Shown here in pieces: positions 55,674 through 64,000 of a DNA stretch of 64,000 nt. Source of the stretch: Spartobacteria bacterium. GTDB lineage: Bacteria > Verrucomicrobiota > Verrucomicrobiia > Chthoniobacterales > UBA10450. Below the pieces are notes generated by a model. That model saw only the letters and a program-made list of their open reading frames with translations. It ran no database searches and was not told the origin of the DNA. The DNA lies in the NCBI GenBank assembly GCA_003167555.1, contig PMSN01000023.1:124001-188000 (forward strand), written 5' to 3'. Each line of letters begins with the position of its first letter. The stretch's first letter is position 1. A program made the translations under genes and the position numbers.

Positions 55674-56132
55674 TTATCTGGAAGGCGAGCCCGAAAGCTG
55701 TCTGATGGTGCGCCTGATCCGAGACTGGCGCGTCTCCGGTCGCTTCGCACTTACTATCCATCGCAGGATCTCTCTACGTCGCGAAGGCGTTGCTTTCCGG
55801 AAGGCGGTCATGGCCAAAGGACGCGCACCCAAAACGGACGCAACATCGGAGGGAGTTCTTATGGCCCGTGAGGCTTTGTCCAGTTTCAGCTGAACTCTGA
55901 TCATGCTATCGACATCGGTCCTCGTAGCTTTCCGGATTTCTCCGTTGAGATAAAGACGATGCAGGCCTCCTCCTCGGGGTACCAGGGTTGCACGGTAGGC
56001 CTCGCCGTTAACCAAACCGGCGATGGGGATGAAGCCGCGCCGTTGAAAGACTTTTCCCGTCTCAGGAGGCGCATCCACGCCTGGATTGATTCCTACTTTG
56101 TAGACTCGGGCCGTAAAAGAGAGAGCCTTCAT
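55674..56132 (-). CDS. DUF1905 / YdeI-OmpD-associated family protein
   Basis: The protein is 152 residues from ATG 56132. The N-terminal half is a small beta-barrel (KALSFTARVYKVGINPGVDA ... LVNGEAYRATLVPRGGGLHR) typical of DUF1905. The C-terminal half (MTAFRKATPSRRREILRWIV, SAKRPETRQSRI) matches the 'bacteriocin-protection, YdeI or OmpD-associated' helix pair. The biochemical role is not established. It follows the amino-acid permease by 12 bp and is probably co-transcribed. Confidence 0.85.
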   Translation of the reverse strand: MKALSFTARVYKVGINPGVDAPPETGKVFQRRGFIPIAGLVNGEAYRATLVPRGGGLHRLYLNGEIRKATRTDVDSMIRVQLKLDKASRAIRTPSDVASVLGARPLAMTAFRKATPSRRREILRWIVSAKRPETRQSRIRRTIRQLSGSPSR

Positions 56133-56144
56133 CAATTCAAAAAC

Positions 56145-57533
56145 TCAGTCGGCTGTGGCCCGAGGAGCCGCCCAGAAGCGATACACCAGGACGCCGATGA
56201 AAAGAATAACGACGCCGATCCCGGCGTTTTGAGGAAACCTCACCAGTGTGCTGATGGCTAGGCCCCAACAAGCCAGCACGAACAGCCAGGTCGTGAACGG
56301 ATGCCACGGCACCCGGACCAATGCACCGGCCGCATCCTCCGTTCCGTCTCGGCGTGCCCTGGCGCGAAACACCAGCAGTGATGCGCCGGTCAACCCAAAG
56401 AAGAGGACATCGATGGTCACGACGTAGTTAAGGATCTGCTCATACCTTCCGGTCATCGCCACGATGGCAGCCCAGACACCTTGGAGCACGATCGCAATAA
56501 CTGGAACCCTCGTTCGCGGATTAAGCTGACCCACCGCTTTGAAAAAGACGCCATCGCGCGCCATCGCATAGTAAACCCGAGGGGCAGTGAGAATGCTCTG
56601 GCTTAGAAACCCCACGGTCGAGACGGCGATCCCGCAAGCTATGATCTTCGCGCCACGAGAGCCCAAGGCCTGGCGCATCACCTCGGACGCAGGGGTTGTG
56701 GTATTCGCCAGCCCTGCCACGCCCAGAGCACGCAAACAAACATAGGTGACAAGAAGGTAAACGACAATGACGCCCGCGACGCCGATGAAGAGTCCGCGCG
56801 GCAGGTCGCGCCTTGGGTTGCGCATCTCGCCACTTACAAACGTAGCTGTTTGCCAGCCGCCGTAAGCGAACAGCACCGGAACCATGGCCGCCGCCAGTCC
56901 TTTCCACGTGCCAGCAGACCCGTTCACGTCCGCGGAGAAGCTTGTCGTTAGCTCTGCTGCGGGAGCAACAATCATCCAGCCGACACCGATCAGCAAAGCG
57001 ATCGCACCTAGCTTAATGACCATCAGAGCGCTTTGGACGTTGCTACCCGCGCGGATACCCAGGCAATTGATTACAGTTAGAACTGCCAGGGTTAGGGCCG
57101 CGACGGCTTGCTCCGGAATAGCCAGGCCGGATAGCTCGCGGAAGTAACGCCCAAAAATAATCGCCGCGCCCGCCATTCCTCCTGTCTGCACAACCAGTAG
57201 CAAAGTCCAACCATACAAGAAGGCGACAACCGGATGATAGGCGTCGCGGAGGTAGGCGTATTGCCCGCCTGTGCGGGGCCGAAGCACGGCCAGCTCCGCG
57301 TAGACGAACGCGCCAATCAGCGCAATCAGACCTCCTATCAACCACGCGCCAAGGACGAGGAGTGGCGTATGCACCTGCCGCGCCACCACTGACGGGTTGA
57401 CAAAAATCCCCGCGCCGATGATTCCGCCCATGACGATCATCGTCGCGTCGAAAGGACCGAGCCGACGCGCGAATGACGGCTCGGGAATATCGTGCGCGGC
57501 GGTATTCAAGCCCTCACTCCAATCGATCGGCAT
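56145..57533 (-). CDS. APC-family amino-acid permease
   Basis: The 462-residue protein has about 12 membrane helices. The first carries the APC signature MGGIIGAGIFVNPSVVARQV, and ELAVLRPRTGGQYAYLRDAY follows in helix 3. A 'VPVLFAYGGWQTATFVSGEM' segment occurs in helix 6, typical of amino-acid/polyamine transporters that use proton or exchange coupling. The substrate is unknown. A palindromic element lies between it and the sugar dehydrogenase gene. Confidence 0.93.
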   Translation of the reverse strand: MPIDWSEGLNTAAHDIPEPSFARRLGPFDATMIVMGGIIGAGIFVNPSVVARQVHTPLLVLGAWLIGGLIALIGAFVYAELAVLRPRTGGQYAYLRDAYHPVVAFLYGWTLLLVVQTGGMAGAAIIFGRYFRELSGLAIPEQAVAALTLAVLTVINCLGIRAGSNVQSALMVIKLGAIALLIGVGWMIVAPAAELTTSFSADVNGSAGTWKGLAAAMVPVLFAYGGWQTATFVSGEMRNPRRDLPRGLFIGVAGVIVVYLLVTYVCLRALGVAGLANTTTPASEVMRQALGSRGAKIIACGIAVSTVGFLSQSILTAPRVYYAMARDGVFFKAVGQLNPRTRVPVIAIVLQGVWAAIVAMTGRYEQILNYVVTIDVLFFGLTGASLLVFRARARRDGTEDAAGALVRVPWHPFTTWLFVLACWGLAISTLVRFPQNAGIGVVILFIGVLVYRFWAAPRATAD

Positions 57534-57560
57534 CCGATTTGCAAGAGCGAGCGCGTCTTT

Positions 57561-57724
57561 CTGGGGAGCGCAGGCTGCCAGCCTGCTCCGTCCGGCAGCT
57601 TGCCGGGCGGGTTCGGCGATCGCCGCGCGAGAGAGTAGACTCGACGTCCTATTCCGTATCGCGGGCGTGGCAGTGTTCGCGGCAAGCTGCCGCGAACTGC
57701 AGGCTGGCAGCCTGCGCTCCCCAG
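57561..57724. repeat. 164-bp element with 45-bp near-perfect inverted termini
   Basis: The first 26 bases of the left arm (57561-57586, beginning CTGGGGAGCGCAGGCTGCC) are the exact inverse of the last 26 of the right arm (57699-57724). After a 7-bp mismatch, GGCAGCTTGCCG is again matched. It shares only the outer 12 bases with the element at 48003-48153. Confidence 0.93.
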
Positions 57725-57736
57725 AGGCGCTAATCG

Positions 57737-59636
57737 CTACGGTATGTTATAGACTTCGACCAGGCCGATTCCAGTGCCGCCGTTCTTTCCCGCCACGATC
57801 GCCGTGTAAGGCCCAGGGAGCAGGCTCGTCGCGATAGCTGACTCGAGCGCATTCGTAGGCGGGATGCCGGCCGCTGTTATCTGCGCGGCCTGGCTCGGAT
57901 CGTCCTGCCAGTCGTCGTTCGCTATTAATACCGCCCCGTTCCCATCTCTTAATTCGAGTGTCGGATCAGCCAGCGCGTTGTTGATACCCGCCTGCGCCAG
58001 GGAAGGCCCGATCGCGCGCACGATCACTTTCGCTGCGCCGTTGTTACTGCCGAGAATAAAGCCACCGATCAAAACATTGTCAGTCGTTTGAACAAAGCTG
58101 CGAGCGCTGATGTTCGCCAGCTTCGACGCAGCCGCCGCATCAAGGTCGTAAACTTCCACGAGTCCAACGCCGCTGGCGCCGCTCTTGCCTTTGAGTATGG
58201 CGGTGTAGGCGCCAGGCTGCAGCGTTTGAACGATAGCCGACTCCAGATCGTTCGTAGGCGCGAGCTGGCTGTTGACGATCTCGGTTTGCTGAGTGTCTCT
58301 CCAGTTGTCGTTTGAAGCGATAAGCGCTCCCGAAGGTCCGTGCAGTTCGAGGATCGGATCAGCTAAGGCATCGGGCACATTCGATTGTGTCAGCGACGGG
58401 CCGATCCCGCGCACTATCACCTTCTTGCCGGCTGTCCCCGTGATGATGAAACCGCCGATCATGACGTTATCGCCCGTAGTTACCCGCGACCGCGAGGAAA
58501 CGTCCAGGGCCTGTGAAGCTATGGCACTGATCTTAAAAACCTGGCCACCATTTCCCTGGGCGAGATAGTAAAGGCAGCCATCAGGTCCCAGCGCCAAACC
58601 GACAGGAGATAGCAATGCCGGAAGCGAAATCGCTCGCTGAGTTATTCGACGGATCGAGCAACCGAATCCAGCCGCTGCATAAATCAGCAAAAAAATACTT
58701 ACCGACATAGCTGGCCGGAAACTGATTTGCCGCCGGATTATAAAAAGCGCCTCCAATGATCGCGCATCCCGTCGTACTGCTAGTGCCATGGCCGTAGCTG
58801 AAAATAGGCGACCTGAAACGAGGGTCTGTCGTGGGACCTTCCGTGATGGGCCATCCATAGTTCGAACCGACAACACCATCATCGATCTCCTCCCAGGTGC
58901 TTTGTCCTACATCATCGATGAACAGCCGGCCAGTGCCCGGTTGAAAGGCAAAGGTGTAAGGATTCCTCAAGCCGAGCGCCCAGATGGCGCGGTTAACGCG
59001 GGTAGCTGTGTTAACGAAGGGGTTATCAGCCGGGATGGTTCCATCCGTGTTGATGCGCAGCATCTTCCCAAGCAGGTTACCCAACGTCTGCGCATTCGAC
59101 CCATTCGCGTTCTCGCCTACTCCGATGTAGAGCTTGCCGTCCGGGCCGAAGTGGATCGCGCCGCCGTTGTGGTTGGTCGCGCTGCTCAGGTTATCCAAAT
59201 CGAGGAGAACCGTCTCGCTCCCTGCCACGGCGACGTCCCCATTCGCGGTGAAGCGGCTGACCCGATTATGAACCGGTGAAGTGCTCGTGGTGTAATAGAG
59301 GTAAACAAAATTGTTCGCAGAGAAATTAGAGTCGAACGCGACGCCCGGTAATCCACGCTCGCCATCCGAGGTTACGGTGAGGGTAATAAATGACGCCGCG
59401 AGCAAGGCGCCGTTCTTGATTACGCGAAGTTGTCCTCCCTGGAGACAAACGAAAAGCCTGCCGTCGGGCGCGAAGGCCATGGCCGCGGGGCTCGAGCCCA
59501 CGTTACTCCCCACCTGCGCTTCGGTGAAACCCGCGGGGAGCGTCGCCGCGCCGAGAGCCGGCGCCCGCAGTAAAAGAATAATTGCAGCAACACCTACGAC
59601 CCGAGTGCCCCGCCATGAAAGCCATTTTATAATCAT
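57737..59636 (-). pseudogene. PQQ-type sugar dehydrogenase (GSDH) with two C-terminal repeats, one frameshift near 58604-58622
   Basis: From ATG 59636 a signal peptide (MIIKWLSWRGTRVVGVAAII...) precedes a glucose/sorbosone dehydrogenase beta-propeller: ERGLPGVAFDSNF, NHNGGAIHFGPDGKLYIGVG, ALGLRNPYTFAFQPGTGRLF, GSNYGWPITEGP. At about 58610 the frame changes. The next frame carries SPVGLALGPDGCLYYLAQGN and two ~115-residue repeats, each with NVxIGGFI, KVIVRxIGPSL, ALADPxLEL and GVGLVEVY/GIGLVEVY. The span is 1,900 nt, one more than a multiple of three, so one extra base explains it. By family the enzyme oxidises aldoses with PQQ in the periplasm. Confidence 0.87.
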
Positions 59637-59763
59637 CTTCAATATCCCTTCGTTCCCCAACTCACACTCGCGCGCACAGAAAACTTCTCCGGCTGATATG
59701 CAGCATCTCTCGCGCCGAAAGTTGCAGTCCAATAGGGTGCTCTAAACCGAATTATTCTTGAAG

Positions 59764-60441
59764 ATGCAATTTGACGATCGCGCAGAGGCAGGCCGGGTAT
59801 TGGCCGCGGCATTGCAGGCTTATCGTGGACGCGGGGATGTCATCGTCCTGGCGCTTCCACGCGGCGGCGTGCCGGTCGGATTTGAGGTGGCCCGATCGTT
59901 AGGCGCGCCGCTCGATGTCTTCGTCGTGCGGAAACTCGGTGTGCCAGGTTACGCGGAGCTGGCGATGGGAGCGATCGCGAGCGGCGGCATCCGCGTGCTT
60001 AACGAAGATGTCGTGGCCGCACTCGGCCCGAAGGCGCAGGAAGCGATCGAGCTGGTGGCGAATGCCGAGCTGGCGGAATTACATTCGCGCGAGAAGCGTT
60101 ACCGCGGCGAGCGGCCGCCGCCGGATTTGCGCGGACGCTGCGTGATCATCGTCGATGACGGACTCGCCACCGGCGCCACGATGCGCGCGGCAGTGCGCGC
60201 CATTCGGCAACGAAAACCCAGCGCAATCGTGGTAGCTGTTCCGGTCGCGGCGGAATCGAGCTGCCTTGAAATGCGCGAAGAAGCCGATGTTGTGATCTGC
60301 GCCATGACGCCGGACCCCTTCTATGGCGTGGGACAATTCTACCGACACTTCCCGCAAACGAGCGATGACGAGGTCCGCGAACTTCTCCAGCGCGCGGCGG
60401 AAACAACTCCTCGAGATAACCCGCGCTCAGATCGTCATTGA
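59764..60441 (+). CDS. Phosphoribosyltransferase-domain protein
   Basis: The 225-residue protein has an N-terminal LALPRGGVPVGFEVARSLGA and VRKLGVPGYAELAMGAIASG, then the PRPP-binding loop VIIVDDGLATGATM (about 128-141). The fold matches type I phosphoribosyltransferases of the ComF/'predicted phosphoribosyltransferase' group, often annotated only at domain level. ATG 59764 is preferred to a TTG two codons earlier. It is divergent from the sugar dehydrogenase and abuts the convergent ABC-2 permease stop with no gap. Confidence 0.9.
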   Translation: MQFDDRAEAGRVLAAALQAYRGRGDVIVLALPRGGVPVGFEVARSLGAPLDVFVVRKLGVPGYAELAMGAIASGGIRVLNEDVVAALGPKAQEAIELVANAELAELHSREKRYRGERPPPDLRGRCVIIVDDGLATGATMRAAVRAIRQRKPSAIVVAVPVAAESSCLEMREEADVVICAMTPDPFYGVGQFYRHFPQTSDDEVRELLQRAAETTPRDNPRSDRH

Positions 60442-62058
60442 CTAACTCGTGAGCTGCCGTTTTCGGCCGGCTATGGCGAAGACTGCCAGCGCCGCCGTGA
60501 GCGCGAGGAAGAATAACGGAGTTCGCGGTGGCAAGAGCGGCCCCGTTGCTCCCATGAAGTCGACCTCACCAAGATGGCTCGCAGGTCCAAGATACCAAAG
60601 GAAGAGATAAAGCACCTCGAAAAGCTTGCTGCTGCCGCTCCAGACACCTAGCACTAGAGCAAACGTCGGGATGAACAGAGCGCCCGCCGTCCACGCGGTA
60701 AGACCTAGTTGATCGCCGGCCAGGAATAATCGCACGCCTGTGCCGCTTCCAGTTAGCACAGTGATGATAACGCCGGCCACCCAGCAAGCGGGCAATTGGC
60801 GGCGCAGCGGATGCGCCGTGGAAAAGACAAGCTGATCGGTCCGCAAACGGCGCTCGCGCGTTCCCATGGCGCTCCACAGAACGAGCGGCCAGATCCACGC
60901 GACCACGAGAAAGCCGCGAGAGATGGGAACAGGAGTAAACACACCCCCAGCCACCAAGCCTGCCGCGACGAGGTACCACCATAGACTTATCCCATGAAGG
61001 GCGAGGCGCAGTTCCGCCAGAACCATGAAGCGAAAACTGAAACGCGGTCGCTTCGTGATAGGATGAAGAGTCGCCGCGTGCACAAGATAAGGAACATCGC
61101 GGTCTTTAGTGATTTCGGGTGATGGTGGTGACTTGGCAACTTCAAGCGCTCGCTTGGAGCGCTCTCGCGCCGGATCGAAACGTCGAAAGAAAACGGCGGC
61201 TAACAAAGCGAGACCCAGACCAACACCGAGCCACCAAAGCCGACTGACAATGACCTCACGGGTCCAATGCAAGCCGTCCCAACGGAACGTCGTCAGATCC
61301 CAATATTGACCGCTGTCCTTGAAGTTGAGGCCCAGATTGAAACCGGTCTTGCCTGATGTTGAACCCGGGAAGGCCGCTTCGCACGCGGCGGCGATTCCGG
61401 GAATCAGAACGCCCGTTCCGAAAAGATCGTTCGATTGAACATGGAGGTTGTCCGTCCCGCCAGCTCGAATACTGAGCGCGGCCACCCAGAGAAAAAAATA
61501 AGCAACGTTACCGAAACCCCCTCGCAGCCAGGGAATGGCCTCGAAAAGAATAGCGGTGGCGGCGACCACGGCCATGACGGGCAACGCCACAAAAACCAGC
61601 GGCGCCAGAAGTTGGCCAACATGAATGGTCACATCTTCCTGCCGGACAAACTGCATCGCACCGGTGACGACTGCCATGACCGCGACCATGGCGGCGAGCA
61701 CGGCAAAGTTACTTAACGCCTTGCCCAAAGTATAAAGGGGTTTCGTCAGAGTTGTCGTCTCCAGGATCTGCCCAACCCTCGTCTGAATGTCGCGATCGAT
61801 GCAGTTCTTCACCAAATAAAAGCCCACGAGCGAGAGAAAGGGCGAGATCAACAGCGCCATGAGGCTGCCGAGATAAGCAGAATTGTAGACACCTCGATGC
61901 CCGCTGATCGTCATCGTTGCGTAGGAAGAATGGTTCGGAGGGACGAAACCGTAGGCCGCGTAAAGAGTCACACCAAGCGTAATAAGAAAGCCGTAACTGC
62001 GTGTCCGTTGGAAGAAATCAGCCCGCGCCAGATGGTAGAGAGCGCGCAAGGTTTTCAT
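60442..62058 (-). CDS. ABC-2 type transporter permease
   Basis: The protein is 538 residues from ATG 62058. A first half has a cytoplasmic ALYHLARADFFQRTRSYGF and about six helices, with a large loop (about 210-260). A second half again has helices after a 40-residue linker. The character (YGFLITLGVTLYAAYGFVPP, GFYLVKNCIDRDIQTRVGQI) is that of ABC-2/NosY-like exporters. Its start overlaps the ATPase stop by 4 bp (ATGA), so the two proteins are stoichiometrically coupled. The substrate is unknown. Confidence 0.85.
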   Translation of the reverse strand: MKTLRALYHLARADFFQRTRSYGFLITLGVTLYAAYGFVPPNHSSYATMTISGHRGVYNSAYLGSLMALLISPFLSLVGFYLVKNCIDRDIQTRVGQILETTTLTKPLYTLGKALSNFAVLAAMVAVMAVVTGAMQFVRQEDVTIHVGQLLAPLVFVALPVMAVVAATAILFEAIPWLRGGFGNVAYFFLWVAALSIRAGGTDNLHVQSNDLFGTGVLIPGIAAACEAAFPGSTSGKTGFNLGLNFKDSGQYWDLTTFRWDGLHWTREVIVSRLWWLGVGLGLALLAAVFFRRFDPARERSKRALEVAKSPPSPEITKDRDVPYLVHAATLHPITKRPRFSFRFMVLAELRLALHGISLWWYLVAAGLVAGGVFTPVPISRGFLVVAWIWPLVLWSAMGTRERRLRTDQLVFSTAHPLRRQLPACWVAGVIITVLTGSGTGVRLFLAGDQLGLTAWTAGALFIPTFALVLGVWSGSSKLFEVLYLFLWYLGPASHLGEVDFMGATGPLLPPRTPLFFLALTAALAVFAIAGRKRQLTS

Positions 62059-62936
62059 TCCGAGTCTCCTTTCTTGCCGGCGACCCAATAGAGATACGCA
62101 TCTTCCAAGGTGGGCGGCTGAGGAACCGCGCTAGTGCCGGGCTTTTCTTCCGCCACGATGCGCAAGTGGACGCCATCGCTGCGATGCATCGTGCTGCTCG
62201 TTAGGTATTGCTGCCGCAAGATCGGCAACTCCGCGCTCGGAACCACCACCTCCCATACCTTGCCCTCCACTGATTGGAGTAACTCTTCCGGCGCGGCGGA
62301 AGTGATAAGGTGTCCACGCGCGATTAGAGCAATGCTGGTCGCGCACGCCTCGACATCGGAGACAATGTGTGTCGAAAGGATAACGATCCGGGCACCGGAT
62401 AGCTCTGAGAGGAGATTCCGGAAGCGAAGACGTTCCTCGGGATCCAGCCCAGCCGTGGGCTCATCGACAATGAGCAACTCGGGATCATTCAGGAGCGCTT
62501 GGGCGATGCCAACGCGCTGGCGCATCCCGCCGGAGAAACCGCCGAGCGGACGCTTCCGCGCTTCCACCAAGTTCACGACTTCAAGCAGCTCCTGGATTCG
62601 TTGGCGCGCGGTCTTGCGATTGAGACCTTTGGCGGCGGCCAGGTATTCGAGGAACTCGACGGCGTTCAGATTCGGGTAGACGCCGAAGTCCTGCGGGAGA
62701 TACCCGAGCACCGCTCTTAGGCGATTGGGCGCACGGAGAATGTCCACGCCGTTCCACATCACGGTGCCGCTCGTTGGCTTGGTGATCGTGGCCAGAATGC
62801 GCATCAGCGTCGATTTGCCCGCGCCATTGGGCCCGAGCAGGCCGAGGATTCCCGGCCCGACCTCCAGCGAAAAATCCTTCAAGCCCCAAACCTTTCCTGA
62901 ATAAAGTTTACTGACGCTCTTGAGTGATAGTTTCAT
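62055..62936 (-). CDS. ABC transporter ATP-binding protein (CcmA/NodI-like)
   Basis: The 293-residue ATPase has Walker A GPNGAGKS (35-42), signature FSGGMRQRV (134-142), Walker B LLIVDEP and the H-loop STHI. The FSGGM form is typical of ABC-2 export ATPases. A ~70-residue C-terminal extension ends APTLEDAYLYWVAGKKG-like (TLEDAYLYWVAGKK), the usual regulatory tail. It is translationally coupled to the permease. Confidence 0.94.
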   Translation of the reverse strand: MKLSLKSVSKLYSGKVWGLKDFSLEVGPGILGLLGPNGAGKSTLMRILATITKPTSGTVMWNGVDILRAPNRLRAVLGYLPQDFGVYPNLNAVEFLEYLAAAKGLNRKTARQRIQELLEVVNLVEARKRPLGGFSGGMRQRVGIAQALLNDPELLIVDEPTAGLDPEERLRFRNLLSELSGARIVILSTHIVSDVEACATSIALIARGHLITSAAPEELLQSVEGKVWEVVVPSAELPILRQQYLTSSTMHRSDGVHLRIVAEEKPGTSAVPQPPTLEDAYLYWVAGKKGDSE

Positions 62937-63009
62937 GCTCTAGTTCGTAGCTGATGAAGGCCCAATATCTGAATTCGTCGCCGTTCAAGAAGCAGCCTTT
63001 AGGAGGTGA

Positions 63010-63798
63010 CTATAGCTTGCCGAGCGCTTTCAAGCATTCGCGTCCAATCGGAATGCGTTTGGCCGCGTCGTCGTCCTTGGTCATATCGAAGTTCAGCGCG
63101 AACGGATAGAACTTGTTCTCTCGTTCCACCCAGCCGACCCACCACCCAAGTTGCTCGTTCTTACTAACGAACCATCCTGTCTTTCCGTGCAACTCGTAGG
63201 TCTCCGTTTTCTCCAACAACGTGATCTCCTTCACTGCGCGGGTGGCTTCCGCGCGCACCGGCAGTTTGCCCGCGACCAACCGGCTGAGAAACTCCGCCTG
63301 CTCGACCGCTGAGATCGCCAGCGGCCCGACCAACCAAAAACGATCGACTACATTGCCGATCTCCATATTCCCATAGTCGAGCTTCTTCACTCCTTCCCGC
63401 ATCCGTTCCAACCCAATCCGCCGAGCCAGCTCCTGATAGATGGGCACGTTCGACATTTTGATTGCTTCGCGCAGTCCCATATCGCGTTCCCATTCCTTGA
63501 TCCGCTGCGGCTTGCCGCCGTACGGCAACACTTCATCCACATCTTTCACCGCGCCGACGTCGAGACCGATGAGTGAGTTTGCGATCTTGAAGGTGGAAGC
63601 CGGGGCGAAGCGCTGCTTCGCTCGCGCTTCGTTCGAAACCAACATCGTGTCCGTCGCCACATCATAGAGAACAAAGGTGCCCGCAACGCCTTGTCCTTTG
63701 AAGACCTGCTCCAGCTCCGCGACCTCGCGATAAGTTCTAGCCGGCAACGAATGGAGCGACACGACCAGCCCGATTAAGAGGGCAAAACTTCGTTTCAT
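63010..63798 (-). CDS. Class D (OXA-type) beta-lactamase
   Basis: The 262-residue protein has a signal peptide (MKRSFALLIGLVVSLHSLPA) and all class D motifs: STFK (Ser68-Lys71), SNV (Ser116-Val118), YGN (142-144), and KTG (206-208) followed by WWVGW. By family it hydrolyses penicillins through an acylated serine, using a carboxylated lysine. There is no integron, transposase or other resistance gene nearby, so it looks chromosomal and ancestral rather than acquired. It might instead have a penicillin-binding or sensor-like role, which sequence cannot exclude. Confidence 0.94.
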   Translation of the reverse strand: MKRSFALLIGLVVSLHSLPARTYREVAELEQVFKGQGVAGTFVLYDVATDTMLVSNEARAKQRFAPASTFKIANSLIGLDVGAVKDVDEVLPYGGKPQRIKEWERDMGLREAIKMSNVPIYQELARRIGLERMREGVKKLDYGNMEIGNVVDRFWLVGPLAISAVEQAEFLSRLVAGKLPVRAEATRAVKEITLLEKTETYELHGKTGWFVSKNEQLGWWVGWVERENKFYPFALNFDMTKDDDAAKRIPIGRECLKALGKL

Positions 63799-63805
63799 AA
63801 TGAAT

Positions 63806-63864
63806 TGTAGCGGCGGTCTCCGACCGCCGAAGGTCTGGAGCGACGCTCAGAGAGCGCCGCTACA
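63806..63864. repeat. Palindromic 'TGTAGCGGCGGTCTCCGACCG' element
   Basis: TGTAGCGGCGGTCTCCGACC (from 63806) and the inverse-related GCTCAGAGAGCGCCGCTACA (to 63864) bound a 59-bp element upstream of the beta-lactamase start. It is related to 14206-14279 by its termini. Confidence 0.85.
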
Positions 63865-63887
63865 GGCTTGGCTCGATGTTTCCCGAT

Positions 63888-64000
63888 TCAACTCCTTCGC
63901 CCCTCGTCGAGGTCGATGAAATCCGGGACGGTGACGATGTCAGTTCTATGGGCAAAGCCGCCCTTCTGTTTCTGATCCTCGAGCATTGGTGTGACGAAAT
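63888..64000 (-). CDS. 3' end of an unidentified gene (runs off the window)
   Basis: One minus-strand frame is open from the edge to a TGA at 63888-63890 and reads as ordered protein (FVTPMLEDQKQKGGFAHRTD, then IVTVPDFIDLDEGRRS), 36 residues. I do not recognise the family. The other two minus-strand frames are less protein-like. It would be transcribed toward the beta-lactamase. Confidence 0.5.
   Translation of the reverse strand, partial: FVTPMLEDQKQKGGFAHRTDIVTVPDFIDLDEGRRS

Noticed and set aside
63010-63798. Beta-lactamase as part of an acquired resistance island
   Set aside because: No transposase, integrase, attC site or other resistance gene is visible within the window; composition matches its surroundings by eye.

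Overview
This looks like chromosomal DNA of a GC-rich, probably soil-dwelling bacterium. I infer a member of the Verrucomicrobiota (Chthoniobacterales / Udaeobacter-like). Three things point there: many ~800-residue ADOP-type orphan permeases, an abundance of short palindromic intergenic elements whose chance translations (FPNRVWE, GRDSVEPS, AGLKP) I associate with that group, and C-terminal ~115-residue 'NVLIGGFI...VIVRAIGPSL' repeats on a secreted dehydrogenase. Acidobacteriota also carry ADOP genes, so the phylum is inferred, not proven.

Layout. 1-6.8 kb: the 3' end of a reducing type I polyketide synthase (MT-ER-KR-ACP), a stand-alone condensation-domain protein, a fatty-acid desaturase and a secreted protein, closely spaced on the + strand; this is the end of a lipid/polyketide gene cluster. 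7.1-14.5 kb: tRNA-Leu, then mostly minus-strand housekeeping genes (GNAT, a frameshifted unknown, a PAS histidine kinase, an L,D-transpeptidase, pnp, rpsO). 14.7-16.5 kb: a LolD/MacB-like ATPase and FtsX-like permease pair. 16.5-21.6 kb: an unusual fusion of a CrtC/AttH-like domain with a polyprenyl synthase, a cupin, an AI-2E-family transporter, a GNAT and a YhhQ-type transporter.

21.8-48.6 kb: the dominant feature. A DUF4097-like secreted beta-solenoid protein, preceded by a possible sigma-54 promoter, is followed on the same strand by eleven consecutive ADOP permease copies: nine intact, one with a single-base frameshift and one reduced to its two ends. No ATPase gene lies in the array. 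All five spacers wider than 90 bp carry palindromic repeats, and the narrower ones carry no complete element.

48.7-64 kb: a fused FAD / iron-sulfur oxidoreductase with a palindromic repeat read through in frame, a PAP2-like protein, small secreted proteins, an ECF sigma module with a zraP/Spy-like periplasmic protein and a divergent second Spy-like gene, an amino-acid permease, a frameshifted PQQ-type sugar dehydrogenase, a phosphoribosyltransferase, an ABC-2 exporter, a class D beta-lactamase and the 3' end of another gene.

Three genes each span a multiple of three plus one nucleotide and switch frame once. These are either real decay or consensus errors in the assembly; only reads can decide.
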